From Desulforhopalus singaporensis (GTDB lineage Bacteria; Desulfobacterota; Desulfobulbia; Desulfobulbales; Desulfocapsaceae), in the NCBI RefSeq assembly GCF_900104445.1, contig NZ_FNJI01000020.1, positions 1 through 64,000 on the forward strand: a stretch of 64,000 bases of DNA, given 5' to 3'. The notes beneath the pieces were generated by a model. That model worked only from the letters and a program-made list of their open reading frames with translations, was not told the DNA's origin and searched no databases. Numbering within the stretch: the first letter of the stretch is position 1; each line of letters opens with the position of its first letter. Below are positions 28,093-37,504 of the stretch, piece by piece. Position numbers and translations under genes: made by a program.

Positions 28093-28563
28093 ATGGCGGA
28101 ATTATTTAAAGCCAATGATGTCGTAACCGCAGCAATTGAGATTGAAAAACGGGGAGAAAAATTTTATCTCAGCCTGGTTGACCAGGCGGAAGATTCAAAG
28201 ATCCGCAAGGTCTATGAACATCTGGCCCGTGAAGAGGTGAAACATAAGCAGCTTTTTGAGGAGCTTGCCCAGCGTCTGAGTAAGGTGGAACTGCCTGCCT
28301 GGTCAAACGAGAGCGAATACCTCTCCTATCTTAATGCCCTCATTGATTCTCATCCGCTCTTTCGGATGAAGGATCTCGATGAGATCAACAAGGGTGTCTT
28401 GTCGCGGAAAGATGCCTTGCACATAGCAATTCAGTTTGAGAAGGAATCGATCCTTTTTTTCATGGAAATGCGTGAGTTTGTACCCGAGTCTGAAAAGACT
28501 TTCGTCACGCAGTGCATAGATGAGGAACGAGACCATCTGCGCAGACTGAGCGAAATGTTGTAG
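28093..28563 (+). CDS. Ferritin-like (rubrerythrin-type di-iron) protein
   Basis: This is a 156-residue four-helix-bundle protein with paired metal-binding helices: EIEKRGEKFY and EEVKHKQLF in the first half, QFEKESILFF and DEERDHL in the second. It lacks a rubredoxin domain. Relatives reduce peroxide or store iron in anaerobes. It starts 18 bases after flxA with GGGAGAGAG before the ATG and ends at a strong terminator, so it belongs to the hdr-flx transcript and may protect the oxygen-sensitive complex. Confidence 0.85.
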   Translation: MAELFKANDVVTAAIEIEKRGEKFYLSLVDQAEDSKIRKVYEHLAREEVKHKQLFEELAQRLSKVELPAWSNESEYLSYLNALIDSHPLFRMKDLDEINKGVLSRKDALHIAIQFEKESILFFMEMREFVPESEKTFVTQCIDEERDHLRRLSEML

Positions 28564-28574
28564 GCCGCGTAATC

Positions 28575-28618
28575 GTAGAGAGGTTCGCAATTTCCATTCG
28601 AGCCTCTCTACTTTTTTT
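28575..28618 (+). terminator. Rho-independent terminator of the hdr-flx operon
   Basis: GTAGAGAGG pairs perfectly with CCTCTCTAC around an 18-20-base loop that extends the stem by further pairs, followed by seven T. It lies 12 bases after the ferritin-like stop codon. Confidence 0.92.
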
Positions 28619-28726
28619 ATACAGTTATCTGTGATAAAGGGCGGGCACCGCCTCCCACCTCCCCCGGTATCTGCTCCAGGCAAGATGGAACAATTGCTTT
28701 TCCAAGATACTTCGCTGCTAAAAGGA

Positions 28727-29383
28727 TCATTCGAACTGGTCCTTGAAATCGACGAACATTTGCTTGAGTTCCGTGAGCTCTTCCCGCAATAGCCTGGTTT
28801 CTTCTTCAAGGGATTTTATCCGCTCATCAATGATTGTTGTTTTCGGGCTTGCCGTACCAACGGGTTCATAGCCTGAAGGCTCATCCTGGTCTTCCAGCTC
28901 TCCAGACAGCAGATGGTTAAACCGAGCCTCTTTCTGGCCCGGTCGTCGAGCAATCTGTTTTACCAGGTCTCTCTCCTGGAGTTCCAGCAGGGTATCATTT
29001 ACTTCCTCCAGACTGGCAAAACTATACATCCTCTCAGACCGGCCCCTCAGTTCTCCCACAGTCTGTGGCCCCCGAAGCAGCAACAGGCAGATAATCGACA
29101 TTTCACGCTGCACCAGGTTCAGGCTTTTGTCAAAGTGTTGCTCAAATTTAGGCACCCGAGCGACATTGCTCTGCCAGGCCAGCTGATATTTTTTCAAGCC
29201 ATCAATCGCAGCGAGCACCGTGCTTTCGTCGAACGAAACAACCGGGTTCCGGTTGGATTTTTGATTACACGCATTTACCAGGGCGTTCAGGGTGAGGGGA
29301 TAATATTCCGGCGTTGCCATTTCTTTTTCCATAAGACAACCAAGAACGCGCGCCTGTTCCGGGGTAAGTTCATATTCAATCAT
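28727..29383 (-). CDS. yceH: YceH/DUF480 winged-helix protein
   Basis: The 218-residue protein begins MIEYELTPEQARVLGCLMEK and has two winged-helix-like halves (about 4-80 and 90-175) with the typical YPLTLNALVNACNQKSNR segment. A C-terminal coiled-coil (about 185-218) is rich in Glu/Leu heptads. The family is DNA-binding by fold but without a settled function. The internal ATG 29383 is chosen over an upstream ATG that would add 36 residues not seen in the family. Confidence 0.9.
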   Translation of the reverse strand: MIEYELTPEQARVLGCLMEKEMATPEYYPLTLNALVNACNQKSNRNPVVSFDESTVLAAIDGLKKYQLAWQSNVARVPKFEQHFDKSLNLVQREMSIICLLLLRGPQTVGELRGRSERMYSFASLEEVNDTLLELQERDLVKQIARRPGQKEARFNHLLSGELEDQDEPSGYEPVGTASPKTTIIDERIKSLEEETRLLREELTELKQMFVDFKDQFE

Positions 29384-29778
29384 AAGTTTTATATTTATTT
29401 GATTTAATAGGAAATTGCATCCGCGCCTGGTGCAAATATACCACAGGATTACGTGGTGTGGTATTGGTAAAATAAACCCCTCCCTTTGCAAGGTGATTAT
29501 GAAAAACCACCGCTCTGACCAAAGCCGCTTGAATGATTGATGTTACCGTTGCTGTTTCATCCAGACTGATCGTTTAGACGACCAGTCACGGAGCATAGAC
29601 ATTTACATCGGGAAGTTTATATCGGTGTTTCAACACCTCTTCACCCGGACGATTGAAGTTTTGGGGGCTGTACCAATGTAGCAAAACACTGCCTCCTCCC
29701 CAGAGACTGGTAATTCAGGTTGTGATCGTGTTATTGAACATAATTTCTGGTCTTGCCCTCCATCGGTTCTATATCCTT

Positions 29779-30551
29779 TTAGACCATAAGGCCACCGCTT
29801 ACGACCAGGCATTGTCCGGATACATAGTTTGAAAGCGGAGAAGCGAAAAAGAGAATGGAGGAGGCCGCTTCTTCAGCACTTCCGGCCCTTCCCATGGGAA
29901 TCATCATCTCAATCATTTTTCGCTGTTTCTCCGGAACCCCCACAGCGATTTTTTCGCCCTCATGTTCAACGGCTTCGCCGATTTCCTTCGCCTGGGTCAT
30001 CCGGGTGTCGATCATGTCGAAGGCAACGGCATTGGCCTGGACATTATACCTCGCCCTTCCTTTCCGACGGTTTTGGTCAGGCCGATAATGCCGGATTTGG
30101 CCGCAGAATAGTTTGCCTGTCCGACATTGCCCCCAATTCCGGCGATCGAAGAAATATTGATTATTTTTCGCGCTGGTACGGGTTTACCTGCTTCTATCTC
30201 TTTCTGGGCAACATCGCAGAAAAATGGTTTTGCCGCCCGGATGAGGCGGAAAGGGGTCTTCAGGTGCAGGTCCAAAATGGTGTCCCATTGTTCATCCCGT
30301 CATTTTGTGGAGCATGGAATCCCAGGTGAAACCGGCATTATTGACGATAATGTCTATGGTACCCCAGGTGTTAGCCGCCACTGCCACTATTTCTTGGGCA
30401 AAATCATCCGAAGTTGCATCTCCGATATATGCAATGGCTTCGCCTCCGGCTTTTTTTATGTCCTGTACGGTTTCATCGGCCGATTCCTCTTCCGGATCCG
30501 GTGATTATGGCCACCTTTATCCTTGAGCATTTTTTCCATTTCTGACCTCAT
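29779..30551 (-). pseudogene. Short-chain dehydrogenase (FabG-like) pseudogene with several frameshifts
   Basis: Pieces in three frames together spell an SDR. These are VAIITGSGRGIGR (NAD-binding), DIIVNNAGFTWDSMLHKM, DLHLKTPFRLIRAA, KIINISSIAGIGGNVGQANYSAAKSG (catalytic Ser/Tyr/Lys), and the C-terminal GRAGSAEEAASSILFF … YVSGQCLVVSGG. At least four breaks are visible: an extra G near 30515, a deletion or shift after GIGR, a shift near 30295 and a shift near 30045. The catalytic residues survive, so decay is fairly recent. A 3-oxoacyl-ACP or acetoacetyl-CoA reductase origin is most likely. Confidence 0.88.
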
Positions 30552-30817
30552 CTTAGTTTGTTAGGTTACGTTCGTTACAAATTTTCAGTATAAAAAAGGG
30601 CCGCTACAGGATCAATCATTTCTAGGTGATCCCCCTGATTGTTTCAGGAGTTTACTCAAGGGTTGGAGATTGCTGAAGGAAAAAGTATCTTGATGCTCTG
30701 GTCCATCATTTGAGACCGGTTTGAGCCACCACGTGAGGCACGTTGCCTGGATCTCATCGCTGAAGCAGGTGTCCTCTGAAATACAAGGACAGGCCAAAAC
30801 AGTTCAATAACACAGCG

Positions 30818-31741
30818 TTAATTGTCCTTTATCGCATCAAGTTGCGTATGGCTCTCTTTTTCGGGCAGGGCAACGAAGATTACCGAAACAACAACAAGCA
30901 GACATCCAATCAGTTGAAGATTGCCCAGGGACTCGCCGAGCACTATAACCCCTATCGCCAGACTGGTTATCACCTCAAAAGTGCTGAGAACGGCTGCTGC
31001 AGCGGCGCTGATTGCCTTTAGTCCCTCCTGGAACGCTACCATTCCGAACACGCTGGAGACCAATACCATCATGGTGGATGACACCAACCCCGCAAAAGAG
31101 ACATCCAGTGACAGGTTTCCGGTGATAACCGTCGTGATAAGCAAGGTAATAGAGTTAAACAGACAGATGTAGAAAATTATCAGCAAGGAGTTGATGTTGT
31201 TGATTGTTCCATGAGCAACAACGAGGATGTAATAGGCGTAAAAAAGCCCGGAAACCAGCGCCAGAATAATCCCGTACAGCGCTGCCTGACCGGAACAGTT
31301 TGTCCCTGCAATCAGGTATATTCCCGGCAGGACAAGAGTTACTGCAGCAATCTGCAGCAGAGTGGCCCGGTCTTTGTAAAACAGGACGGCCCCGACGATG
31401 GTGGCGGCCGGATAGATGAAATGCAGTGTTGTCGCCAACCCGGTGTCTATATACCTGTAAGACGCGAACAGTGACACCATCATCAGGAAATAACCGAAAA
31501 AACTCGCTTTGAAAAGTTCAGGGATATGAGACTTTTCCACCTTGAGTGATATCTTTTTCACCTTCAGTATCACCAGCAGGGTTACGGCAGTGCCTAGTGC
31601 CCGAAAGAGGCTGAAAGAAAAGGGATTGAAGCCTCCTGAATATGCTAGTTTTGCAAAAAACGGTATAAGGCCGAAACATGATGCGGCAACAACCGTCAGA
31701 ACTATCCCTCTAACCCTGTTTCTTGGAGTATCGCTTCTCAT
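30818..31741 (-). CDS. EamA/DMT-family transporter
   Basis: The 307-residue inner-membrane protein has about ten hydrophobic spans arranged as two five-helix EamA repeats. Family landmarks are PFFAKLAYSGGFNPF, the FASYRYIDTGLATTLHFIYP stretch, and in the second repeat STFEVITSLAIGVIVLGE. DMT exporters move amino acids or metabolites; the substrate is unknown. ATG 31741 (MRSDTPRNRVRG) is chosen because the 45 residues that an upstream start would add are Cys-rich and unlike a transporter start. Confidence 0.88.
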   Translation of the reverse strand: MRSDTPRNRVRGIVLTVVAASCFGLIPFFAKLAYSGGFNPFSFSLFRALGTAVTLLVILKVKKISLKVEKSHIPELFKASFFGYFLMMVSLFASYRYIDTGLATTLHFIYPAATIVGAVLFYKDRATLLQIAAVTLVLPGIYLIAGTNCSGQAALYGIILALVSGLFYAYYILVVAHGTINNINSLLIIFYICLFNSITLLITTVITGNLSLDVSFAGLVSSTMMVLVSSVFGMVAFQEGLKAISAAAAAVLSTFEVITSLAIGVIVLGESLGNLQLIGCLLVVVSVIFVALPEKESHTQLDAIKDN

Positions 31742-32090
31742 CTTTTGTCCAGACGGCAACTGCTCTTTGTATTTATCGGCAGGAAATATTGTCAGAAGTT
31801 TGAGGTCTGCAGGAGAATCTTCCCGGCAGCAGGTATGTACGGGGCGGGTGGAGCGGTCTCCGCAACTCGATGCCAAAAAACATCTTTAATATACCAGACC
31901 TGCAAGAGTCACAACTATAAAATTCATAGGCGTAGAAGGCAGTGGCAGCGCATCGCTGCGCAATGGCGGCAATCGGGCCTTGTGTGTTGCTGAATTTTTC
32001 AGCGGCCCAGACAAGGAATCAACTTTTTCAAGACTCTGAATAATGTTGCAATCCGCTGTTTTGTCGTTGTGGCAGTGTGCTGCCTGTTGG
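31742..32090. other. 349-base intergenic stretch, nothing recognised
   Basis: No terminator, RNA or coding similarity was evident between the two minus-strand genes. Confidence 0.35.
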
Positions 32091-33986
32091 TCAATATCCC
32101 TTCATTTCGTATTCCTTGAAAGGTTTCTCCGGTTCACCGTCCAGAATTCGCCTAAGGATCGAGTTCATGGTGTTGGCATCGTTGTCGAACCCACCATGTG
32201 AGGTGCTGGTGGTGAAGCCGTGGTCGCCGTCGGAATAATTGATGGTGAGCCCTGGGGCAGCCAGATTTTTGGAATAAACCTGCATCCCGAGCAGCGGTTT
32301 GTCGATTTTGCGTTCCAGGGCGCGGGACACCAGGTAGAGCAGCGACTTTCTGTAAGCAAAGGCCACGTTGTCGTCCAGTTCCAGTTTGTTGCTGAGGTTG
32401 TAAATATCCAGGACGGGTATTTGGGTCTGTGGCTTGCCGGTAAGTTCGGGCTTCAGCCTTTTTGCATAGTGGGTTTTGTAAAAAGCCATGGTGCAGGCCG
32501 GAGCCATCAGGCTGCAGCTTGCTATCAGGTCGGGTATGTTGAGGTCGTCAAGCGCAACCAGCAGGTGGCCTAAAAGTATAGAACCGGTGCTGTGACCGGC
32601 CAGATGGATTTTGAGATGGGTGCCGCGAAGCGCTTCGACAAATGTCTTTATGACAAGCAGACCGTCACCGACTCTGGTGGTTCTCAGCTTGGCAAACGGC
32701 CTTCTGGCATCACTTTTCATCTCCTCCCAGACCGGTGTGAGCGGTTTGCGGACAATATCCTCAATCATCTGGTCGCTTTTTTCAATGATCCGCTCCACCA
32801 TATCTCCAAAAAAACCTTCAGTTCGTCTGTTCCTGAACAATCGCAGCACCGTGTCTTTGATTTCCTCGGCAAGGCCGGTGTCGTACATGATATGAAACGG
32901 ATATATTCCGTTGCGCTTGAATCCATCCTTGAGCGCGGCAATGCGTTTGGCAGAGTCGGTTGGGGAGTTGAGGCCACCGTGGGCATAAATCAGCAGATGA
33001 TTGTATGTCGGGTGGTCGGTGACAGTCGACTGCTTGATGTGTTTAGCCGTGCGCCTGATATCTTCGGCAGTAGTCCAGTAATCTCCTCGTTCTTTGAAGG
33101 CGCCGTCATCAAAGTGCGCAAAGTGACCTGCGATTTCCAGCCGTTTCGGGGCAGCTTTTAGCGATTCAGCATCTTTTGTGGCCAGGGAACGGGAGGTGAG
33201 CCCAAAAATCGAAGGAATTGAAATGGCAAGCCGAAATACCCATCCGTCATTGATATTTTCAAGCCAGTCTTCATACAGCCATAAGGCAAAACCCGCCGCG
33301 CCCCACCCAGGTCCCCACGAGTTCTGGACTATAAATCCGCAGCTGTTGTAGCCAACTATGGCAAATGCATGTCCGCCTTCAACGGTTAAGGATGGTTTTA
33401 TAATCGGGAGAAATTCTTCACTTCCAGTTCCTGGGGCGAACCAGCCTGCGTGCACATCAGCGGAAACGTAGATGGCGCCGACCTCATTAAGCGCCGAATG
33501 GTAATCGTTTATTTCCGGCCGTAGACGATAATAGGCCCCTATTGTGCAGACACGTGCGGCCTTGGCCCGATCGATAGTCAACTCCCCTGGATCGCCGGGG
33601 ACAAAGGGCCATTGTAATTCGCTGCAGACACCCATGTTTTTCCAGCCGCGGATCGCCCCCCGGCAACTTGAACCGACATAATCCTCTCCCGGCCATTGGT
33701 CATGTTTCTTGGCCATTTCATAGAGCATTCGGGGGCTTGCCCTGAATGTCAGGTTTCTCTTTTGACAATTCAATAAATTTATGACTGCTGCCAGCCCGAA
33801 ACCGGTACAAGCTCCCTCAGTGCCTTGATTCAGTATGGCACAGTCGTACCGGTTATCGATTTTCTGCTGCAGTTGCAGCAGCGCCGGTTCGTAGATACGA
33901 TCCCGGATGTCGGGCATATCCTTGCGAGCGTTGAGAATTCGCTTTTCTCCAGCTATTTCAGGAGTCGGAAATATATTTCTCGCCAT
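32091..33986 (-). CDS. Papain-like (C1) peptidase fused to an alpha/beta hydrolase domain
   Basis: The 631-residue protein's first ~255 residues are a C1A cysteine-peptidase domain. The oxyanion Gln and nucleophile Cys are in NQGTEGACTGFG (about 53-64), the His in GGHAFAIVGYN (about 203-213) and the Asn in QNSWGPGWG (about 218-226). The second half is a lipase-like alpha/beta hydrolase, with YAHGGLNSPTDSAKR as the oxyanion segment and nucleophile elbow AGHSTGSILLGHL (about 465-477). A C-terminal His lies in DGDHGF or TSHGGF. No signal peptide or propeptide is visible, so it acts in the cytoplasm or is delivered by a special route. It has no obvious partner gene. An effector or self-defence role is speculative. 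Confidence 0.8.
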   Translation of the reverse strand: MARNIFPTPEIAGEKRILNARKDMPDIRDRIYEPALLQLQQKIDNRYDCAILNQGTEGACTGFGLAAVINLLNCQKRNLTFRASPRMLYEMAKKHDQWPGEDYVGSSCRGAIRGWKNMGVCSELQWPFVPGDPGELTIDRAKAARVCTIGAYYRLRPEINDYHSALNEVGAIYVSADVHAGWFAPGTGSEEFLPIIKPSLTVEGGHAFAIVGYNSCGFIVQNSWGPGWGAAGFALWLYEDWLENINDGWVFRLAISIPSIFGLTSRSLATKDAESLKAAPKRLEIAGHFAHFDDGAFKERGDYWTTAEDIRRTAKHIKQSTVTDHPTYNHLLIYAHGGLNSPTDSAKRIAALKDGFKRNGIYPFHIMYDTGLAEEIKDTVLRLFRNRRTEGFFGDMVERIIEKSDQMIEDIVRKPLTPVWEEMKSDARRPFAKLRTTRVGDGLLVIKTFVEALRGTHLKIHLAGHSTGSILLGHLLVALDDLNIPDLIASCSLMAPACTMAFYKTHYAKRLKPELTGKPQTQIPVLDIYNLSNKLELDDNVAFAYRKSLLYLVSRALERKIDKPLLGMQVYSKNLAAPGLTINYSDGDHGFTTSTSHGGFDNDANTMNSILRRILDGEPEKPFKEYEMKGY

Positions 33987-34600
33987 GATATCCCCCTCTG
34001 TGGCTGTGGTCTTTTAACAAACAAATATTCAATCAATATCGTGATTGTTTTTGCTGTTACTGTTGAATATCATTGTCGATTTTTTATTCACGCTAGAGCA
34101 TAAATATGTATCGATAATTACATGTAATGATTGTGCTTTACCTTGATCTTTATTGTCTTGTTATACTCATTATATCCGCCAGCTATGGCAGGATAGCGTG
34201 CATTGAATGGGTTTTTAATTCCGATCCACACGCCTGAACCAGGCTTTTCTCCATTGATTTTTTTGCATATTCAGTTGCCTGATGCTCAGTTTTTCTCGAT
34301 CCTGTTATTATTCTAAAATTTGAAACATACCGAAGATAAACCACTGACTTCACCTATTGTTTCTTTTTGGTATCAGCGTATTTGTCACCTCCTGGTTAAA
34401 AAAGAAAATTAAGGTGCTAAAATCTATAATAATCATCAAATATGAGATAATATGTGTACTATTATTTTGCGATAGGATTGTGCTGGAATTCAAAATAAAA
34501 AAGTGGAATGGACAAATTTTTTAGTTTTTTTACAATAGCAGATTATGTTCACCAAAGAGCCCTTGATCCTTGATCAACTGAATCTGCAGGGGAAGGACGT
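33987..34600. other. 614-base AT-rich intergenic stretch between convergently organised minus-strand genes
   Basis: Strongly AT-rich sequence upstream of the papain-hydrolase gene, presumably with its promoter. No recognisable gene, RNA or repeat was seen. Confidence 0.35.
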
Positions 34601-35209
34601 TTACCAGCGATAATGGTGGCGATGCCTGGAGTAGCGGTACTTGTTGTGGCGCCAATGTCCGCCATAATGTCCCCATCTTCGGTTGTGGCTGTCCAGGTGG
34701 ACACTGCCCCTGTTGAAATAATAGCCAAAACTGAGCCTGAGGTGGTAGGGATAATCGTAATACCGGGGGGCTGGATAATATCTTTGCGGGTAGGAATAAT
34801 ATATTGAAGAAGGCGGGTAAATGTAGACGGGCCTCCTGTCCACTATGGTTACCTGGCTGGTGGCGGGTTCGCCCCGAATCGCCCATCTCCCGTTAACCTG
34901 CCGGCAACCGGTATCGTAACTCCTCAACTGTTTCCCGTGAATGGTTATGGAAGTTGTGAATTCCCGGCACGGAGCTCCATCGGTGTTGAAAAACGTGTGT
35001 ATCGGCGTTACGCGGCCACTGCGGGTAGGCACAGGACCAACCCAATCCGCTGGTTGATTGGTTTTGTTGTATTCAAGAGCATACTGGGTGAGGCTCATCA
35101 TTGCCCGCTGCTCGACTTCTGGAAGACGGGACAGGATGTGTGCCTGTATAGTCCCTGCCCACAAAAGTGACGCGATAGCCAGCCAAAGGGCGCGTGCTGC
35201 AAGTTTCAT
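34601..35209 (-). CDS. Secreted RT0821/Lpp0805-like surface protein
   Basis: The 202-residue protein has a signal peptide (MKLAARALWLAIASLLWAGTIQA). A short domain containing DGAPCREFTTSITIHGK and SYDTGCRQVNGRWAI, with two Cys probably disulfide-bonded, resembles the RT0821/Lpp0805 surface family. The C-terminal ~75 residues are low-complexity, rich in Tyr, Pro, Arg and His (YYPAPRYYDYPYH; HRHHYRW). The His-rich end could bind metal. It is alone, with no function known. Confidence 0.75.
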   Translation of the reverse strand: MKLAARALWLAIASLLWAGTIQAHILSRLPEVEQRAMMSLTQYALEYNKTNQPADWVGPVPTRSGRVTPIHTFFNTDGAPCREFTTSITIHGKQLRSYDTGCRQVNGRWAIRGEPATSQVTIVDRRPVYIYPPSSIYYSYPQRYYPAPRYYDYPYHLRLSFGYYFNRGSVHLDSHNRRWGHYGGHWRHNKYRYSRHRHHYRW

Positions 35210-35527
35210 GATGTCCTCCCGGTAGATCTGCTTTCACCTTTTATTATACTATATTTACGGCATACTCGAGGAGCAAATACTATATGTGCGCTCATTCATG
35301 CCCTGAAATGTTGATGAAACTGTAGGGGACCGCCTCGGGCAGGTTTTTTAACGCCAAAAACGGAGGAGCTTCTTTCACTTGACATCGGCCTGCAGGATAT
35401 GGGTAATATTGAGAAACCGATGAGTTTTGGGATCAGTTTCCCGGTTATGCAGGTGCCATACCTGTTTCAGGGGACGATATCTTTCAGGTCGCGCGATGTT
35501 ACCTAAAATTTAATCCGGATAACTGGT
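35210..35527. other. 318-base gap with the presumed promoter of the selenoprotein operon
   Basis: This gap separates a leftward and a rightward gene, so it must contain both promoters. No clear operator was resolved; CAGGT-N5-ACCTG at about 35451-35465 is a weak inverted repeat. Confidence 0.3.
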
Positions 35528-36367
35528 ATGAAATGGAAACAGTTTCTCACCCCGGTTGCGTCCATCAGCAACAATCAGGCAAGGGAGCTTGCGAAAGAAT
35601 CAGGAGACAGTCACAAGGTCGTCTATCTCGATGTTCGTCAGCCAAAGGAATATGAACAGGAACATTTGCCCGGAGCCAAACTTATACCCCTTGGAGAACT
35701 CGACCGGCGTCTGAGTGAGCTGGACCGGGAAAAAACAATCATTGTTTACTGAGCTATCGGTGGCCGCAGCCGGGTTGCTGCGCAACTGCTCGCAGGAAGA
35801 GGGTTTACCAGGGTTTATAATCTCAGCGGGGGCATAAAAGCCTGGGAAAAGGTTACCGCCACAGGACCGGAAGACCAGGGAATGGAATTGTTCACCGGTA
35901 AAGAAAGTGTAGAAGAGTCGCTCGTCGTCGCTTTCGGTCTTGAAGGGGGGCTGAAGGACTTTTACCTCTCCATGGAAAAGAAATCCCCGGTTGAAACGGC
36001 CCGTTCTCTGTTCACCCAATTGGCAAAGATCGAGACTGTTCATCAGGGAAAACTGGTCGATCTTTACAATGAACTGACCGGCAGTCGGGCCAGTCAAGAG
36101 GATTTTTCCGAGTCTATAGTTTCTCCCGCCCTTGAAGGGGGAATGACCACGCAGGAGTATTTGTCACGCTTTAACCCCGATCTCAGTTCCATAATCGATA
36201 TTGTATCAATGGCGATGGGTATAGAGGCCCAGGCCCTTGATCTGTATCAGAGGGCTTCGGGGAAGGTTAAGGATAAAAAGGCGCGTCAGGCGTTGCAGCA
36301 GATTGCTGACGAGGAAAGGACTCATCTGCAATATCTTGCCGATTACCTGGATCAAAATGCAAGCTGA
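35528..36367 (+). CDS. Putative selenocysteine rhodanese fused to a ferritin-like domain (UGA read through at 35750)
   Basis: Read with the in-frame TGA at 35750-35752 as selenocysteine, one 279-residue protein results. Residues 15-115 form a rhodanese domain, with YLDVRQPKEYEQEHLPGAKLIP before the active loop and NLSGGIKAWEK after it. The TGA replaces the catalytic Cys of the active-site loop (VVY-U-AIGGRSR, Sec75). Residues 120-279 are a ferritin-like four-helix domain with metal ligand patterns AFGLEGGLKDFY, KIETVHQGK, AMGIEAQALDLY and DEERTHL. Both sides of the TGA keep family similarity in the same frame. The role would be sulfur or selenium transfer or peroxide/persulfide reduction. Nine bases downstream is a SelD-N-like flavoprotein gene. 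If the UGA is a stop, only a truncated 74-residue rhodanese would be made. Confidence 0.82.
35750..35782 (+). promoter_or_regulatory. UGA codon with SECIS-like hairpin
   Basis: The UGA at 35750-35752 is followed 12 bases later by a perfect 6-bp stem, CGCAGC (35765-35770) with GCTGCG (35777-35782). It closes a 6-base loop, CGGGTT, that contains a G-run 20-22 bases from the codon. Bacterial SECIS elements are short hairpins immediately 3' of UGA with G in the apical loop, so position and loop fit. Confidence 0.7.
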
Positions 36368-36376
36368 GGAAAGGAT

Positions 36377-37504
36377 ATGGCGACCAAACAGCTGGTGTTG
36401 ATCGGTGGCGGCCATGCCCACATGGTAACGCTTGCAAGACTGCGCTCATTTGTTAAAAAAGGATATGGGGTAACCGTTATCCAGCCGTCGGATCACCACT
36501 ATTATTCTGGAATGGGGCCGGGGATGCTCGGCGGAACATACCTACCTGACCAGATTCGTTTTAATACCCGTAAGGTGGTGAAAGGCCAGGGGGGAAGATT
36601 TGTCCGCGACAAGGCGCGACTGGTCGACCCGGTCCGCCGGGTTGTGCTGCTGGAACAATCAGAGACGGAAATTTCCTACAATGTTCTTTCCTGCAACGCG
36701 GGATCCTTTGTCCCCCGTGCCGGTATCGTGACGGACCAGACCGTATTCACGGCAAAGCCAATAGAAGGACTCTGGCATGCCAGAGAGGAAATTATCAGAC
36801 GGGCCGGGAGCGAGAACCTGGAAATTGCCATTGTCGGTGGAGGACCATCGTCTGTTGAAATTGCCGGCAATATCTGGCAGTTGACCCGGAACTGCAAATG
36901 TTCCTCAATCACCATCCGCATATTTGCCGGTAGCAAGCTTATGGGACATCTGCCTGCCCAAATAGGTCGACTGGCCCGCAGAATTTTCAATCGGCGGGGG
37001 ATTGAGCTTATTGAAGGATCGTATGTGAAAGAGATGGGCGGCGGGGACATTTTGCTGGAAAACGGAACAACCTACAGGGCCGATCTGCTGTTTCCCGCCA
37101 TGGGGGTAAGGCCGTCGAAAATATTTGCCGAATCGGGCCTGTCCACCGGAACGGACGGCGGACTGCTGGTAAACAAGTATCTGCAGTCTATCGGGGATCC
37201 AAATATTTTCGGGGGCGGCGACTGTATCTGTTTTCAACCCCAGCCACTTGATAAAGTGGGGGTTTATGCGGTACGGGAGAATCCGGTTCTCTACCACAAC
37301 CTGATGGCAGCACTGGATGGTGATGAACTCAAACCGTTTAACCCGGGTGGAAAATACCTGCTTATCTATAACCTTGGAGGTGGTGTCGGGATCTTCTGCA
37401 AATGGTCCATTGTCTTTGCCGGCAAGCTTGCCTTCAGGATAAAAGACCATATTGACAGAAAGTTTATCGATACATTTCAGGCTATTGAACGCGAATTTCA
37501 GTAA
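36377..37504 (+). CDS. FAD-dependent pyridine-nucleotide oxidoreductase resembling the N-terminal domain of SelD fusions
   Basis: The 375-residue flavoprotein has an FAD motif GGGHAHMVTLARL (about 9-21), SDHHYYSGMGPGMLGG, an NAD motif IAIVGGGPSSVEIAGN (about 151-166) and a C-terminal FAD contact IFGGGDC. The GGGHAH…YSGM pattern is that of NDH-2-like domains found alone or fused in front of selenophosphate synthetase SelD. No SelD domain follows here. It lacks the redox-active CxxxxC of disulfide reductases. It starts 9 bases after the selenoprotein gene with AGGAAAGG before the ATG, so it is a likely NAD(P)H-linked electron donor or acceptor for it. Confidence 0.85.
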   Translation: MATKQLVLIGGGHAHMVTLARLRSFVKKGYGVTVIQPSDHHYYSGMGPGMLGGTYLPDQIRFNTRKVVKGQGGRFVRDKARLVDPVRRVVLLEQSETEISYNVLSCNAGSFVPRAGIVTDQTVFTAKPIEGLWHAREEIIRRAGSENLEIAIVGGGPSSVEIAGNIWQLTRNCKCSSITIRIFAGSKLMGHLPAQIGRLARRIFNRRGIELIEGSYVKEMGGGDILLENGTTYRADLLFPAMGVRPSKIFAESGLSTGTDGGLLVNKYLQSIGDPNIFGGGDCICFQPQPLDKVGVYAVRENPVLYHNLMAALDGDELKPFNPGGKYLLIYNLGGGVGIFCKWSIVFAGKLAFRIKDHIDRKFIDTFQAIEREFQ

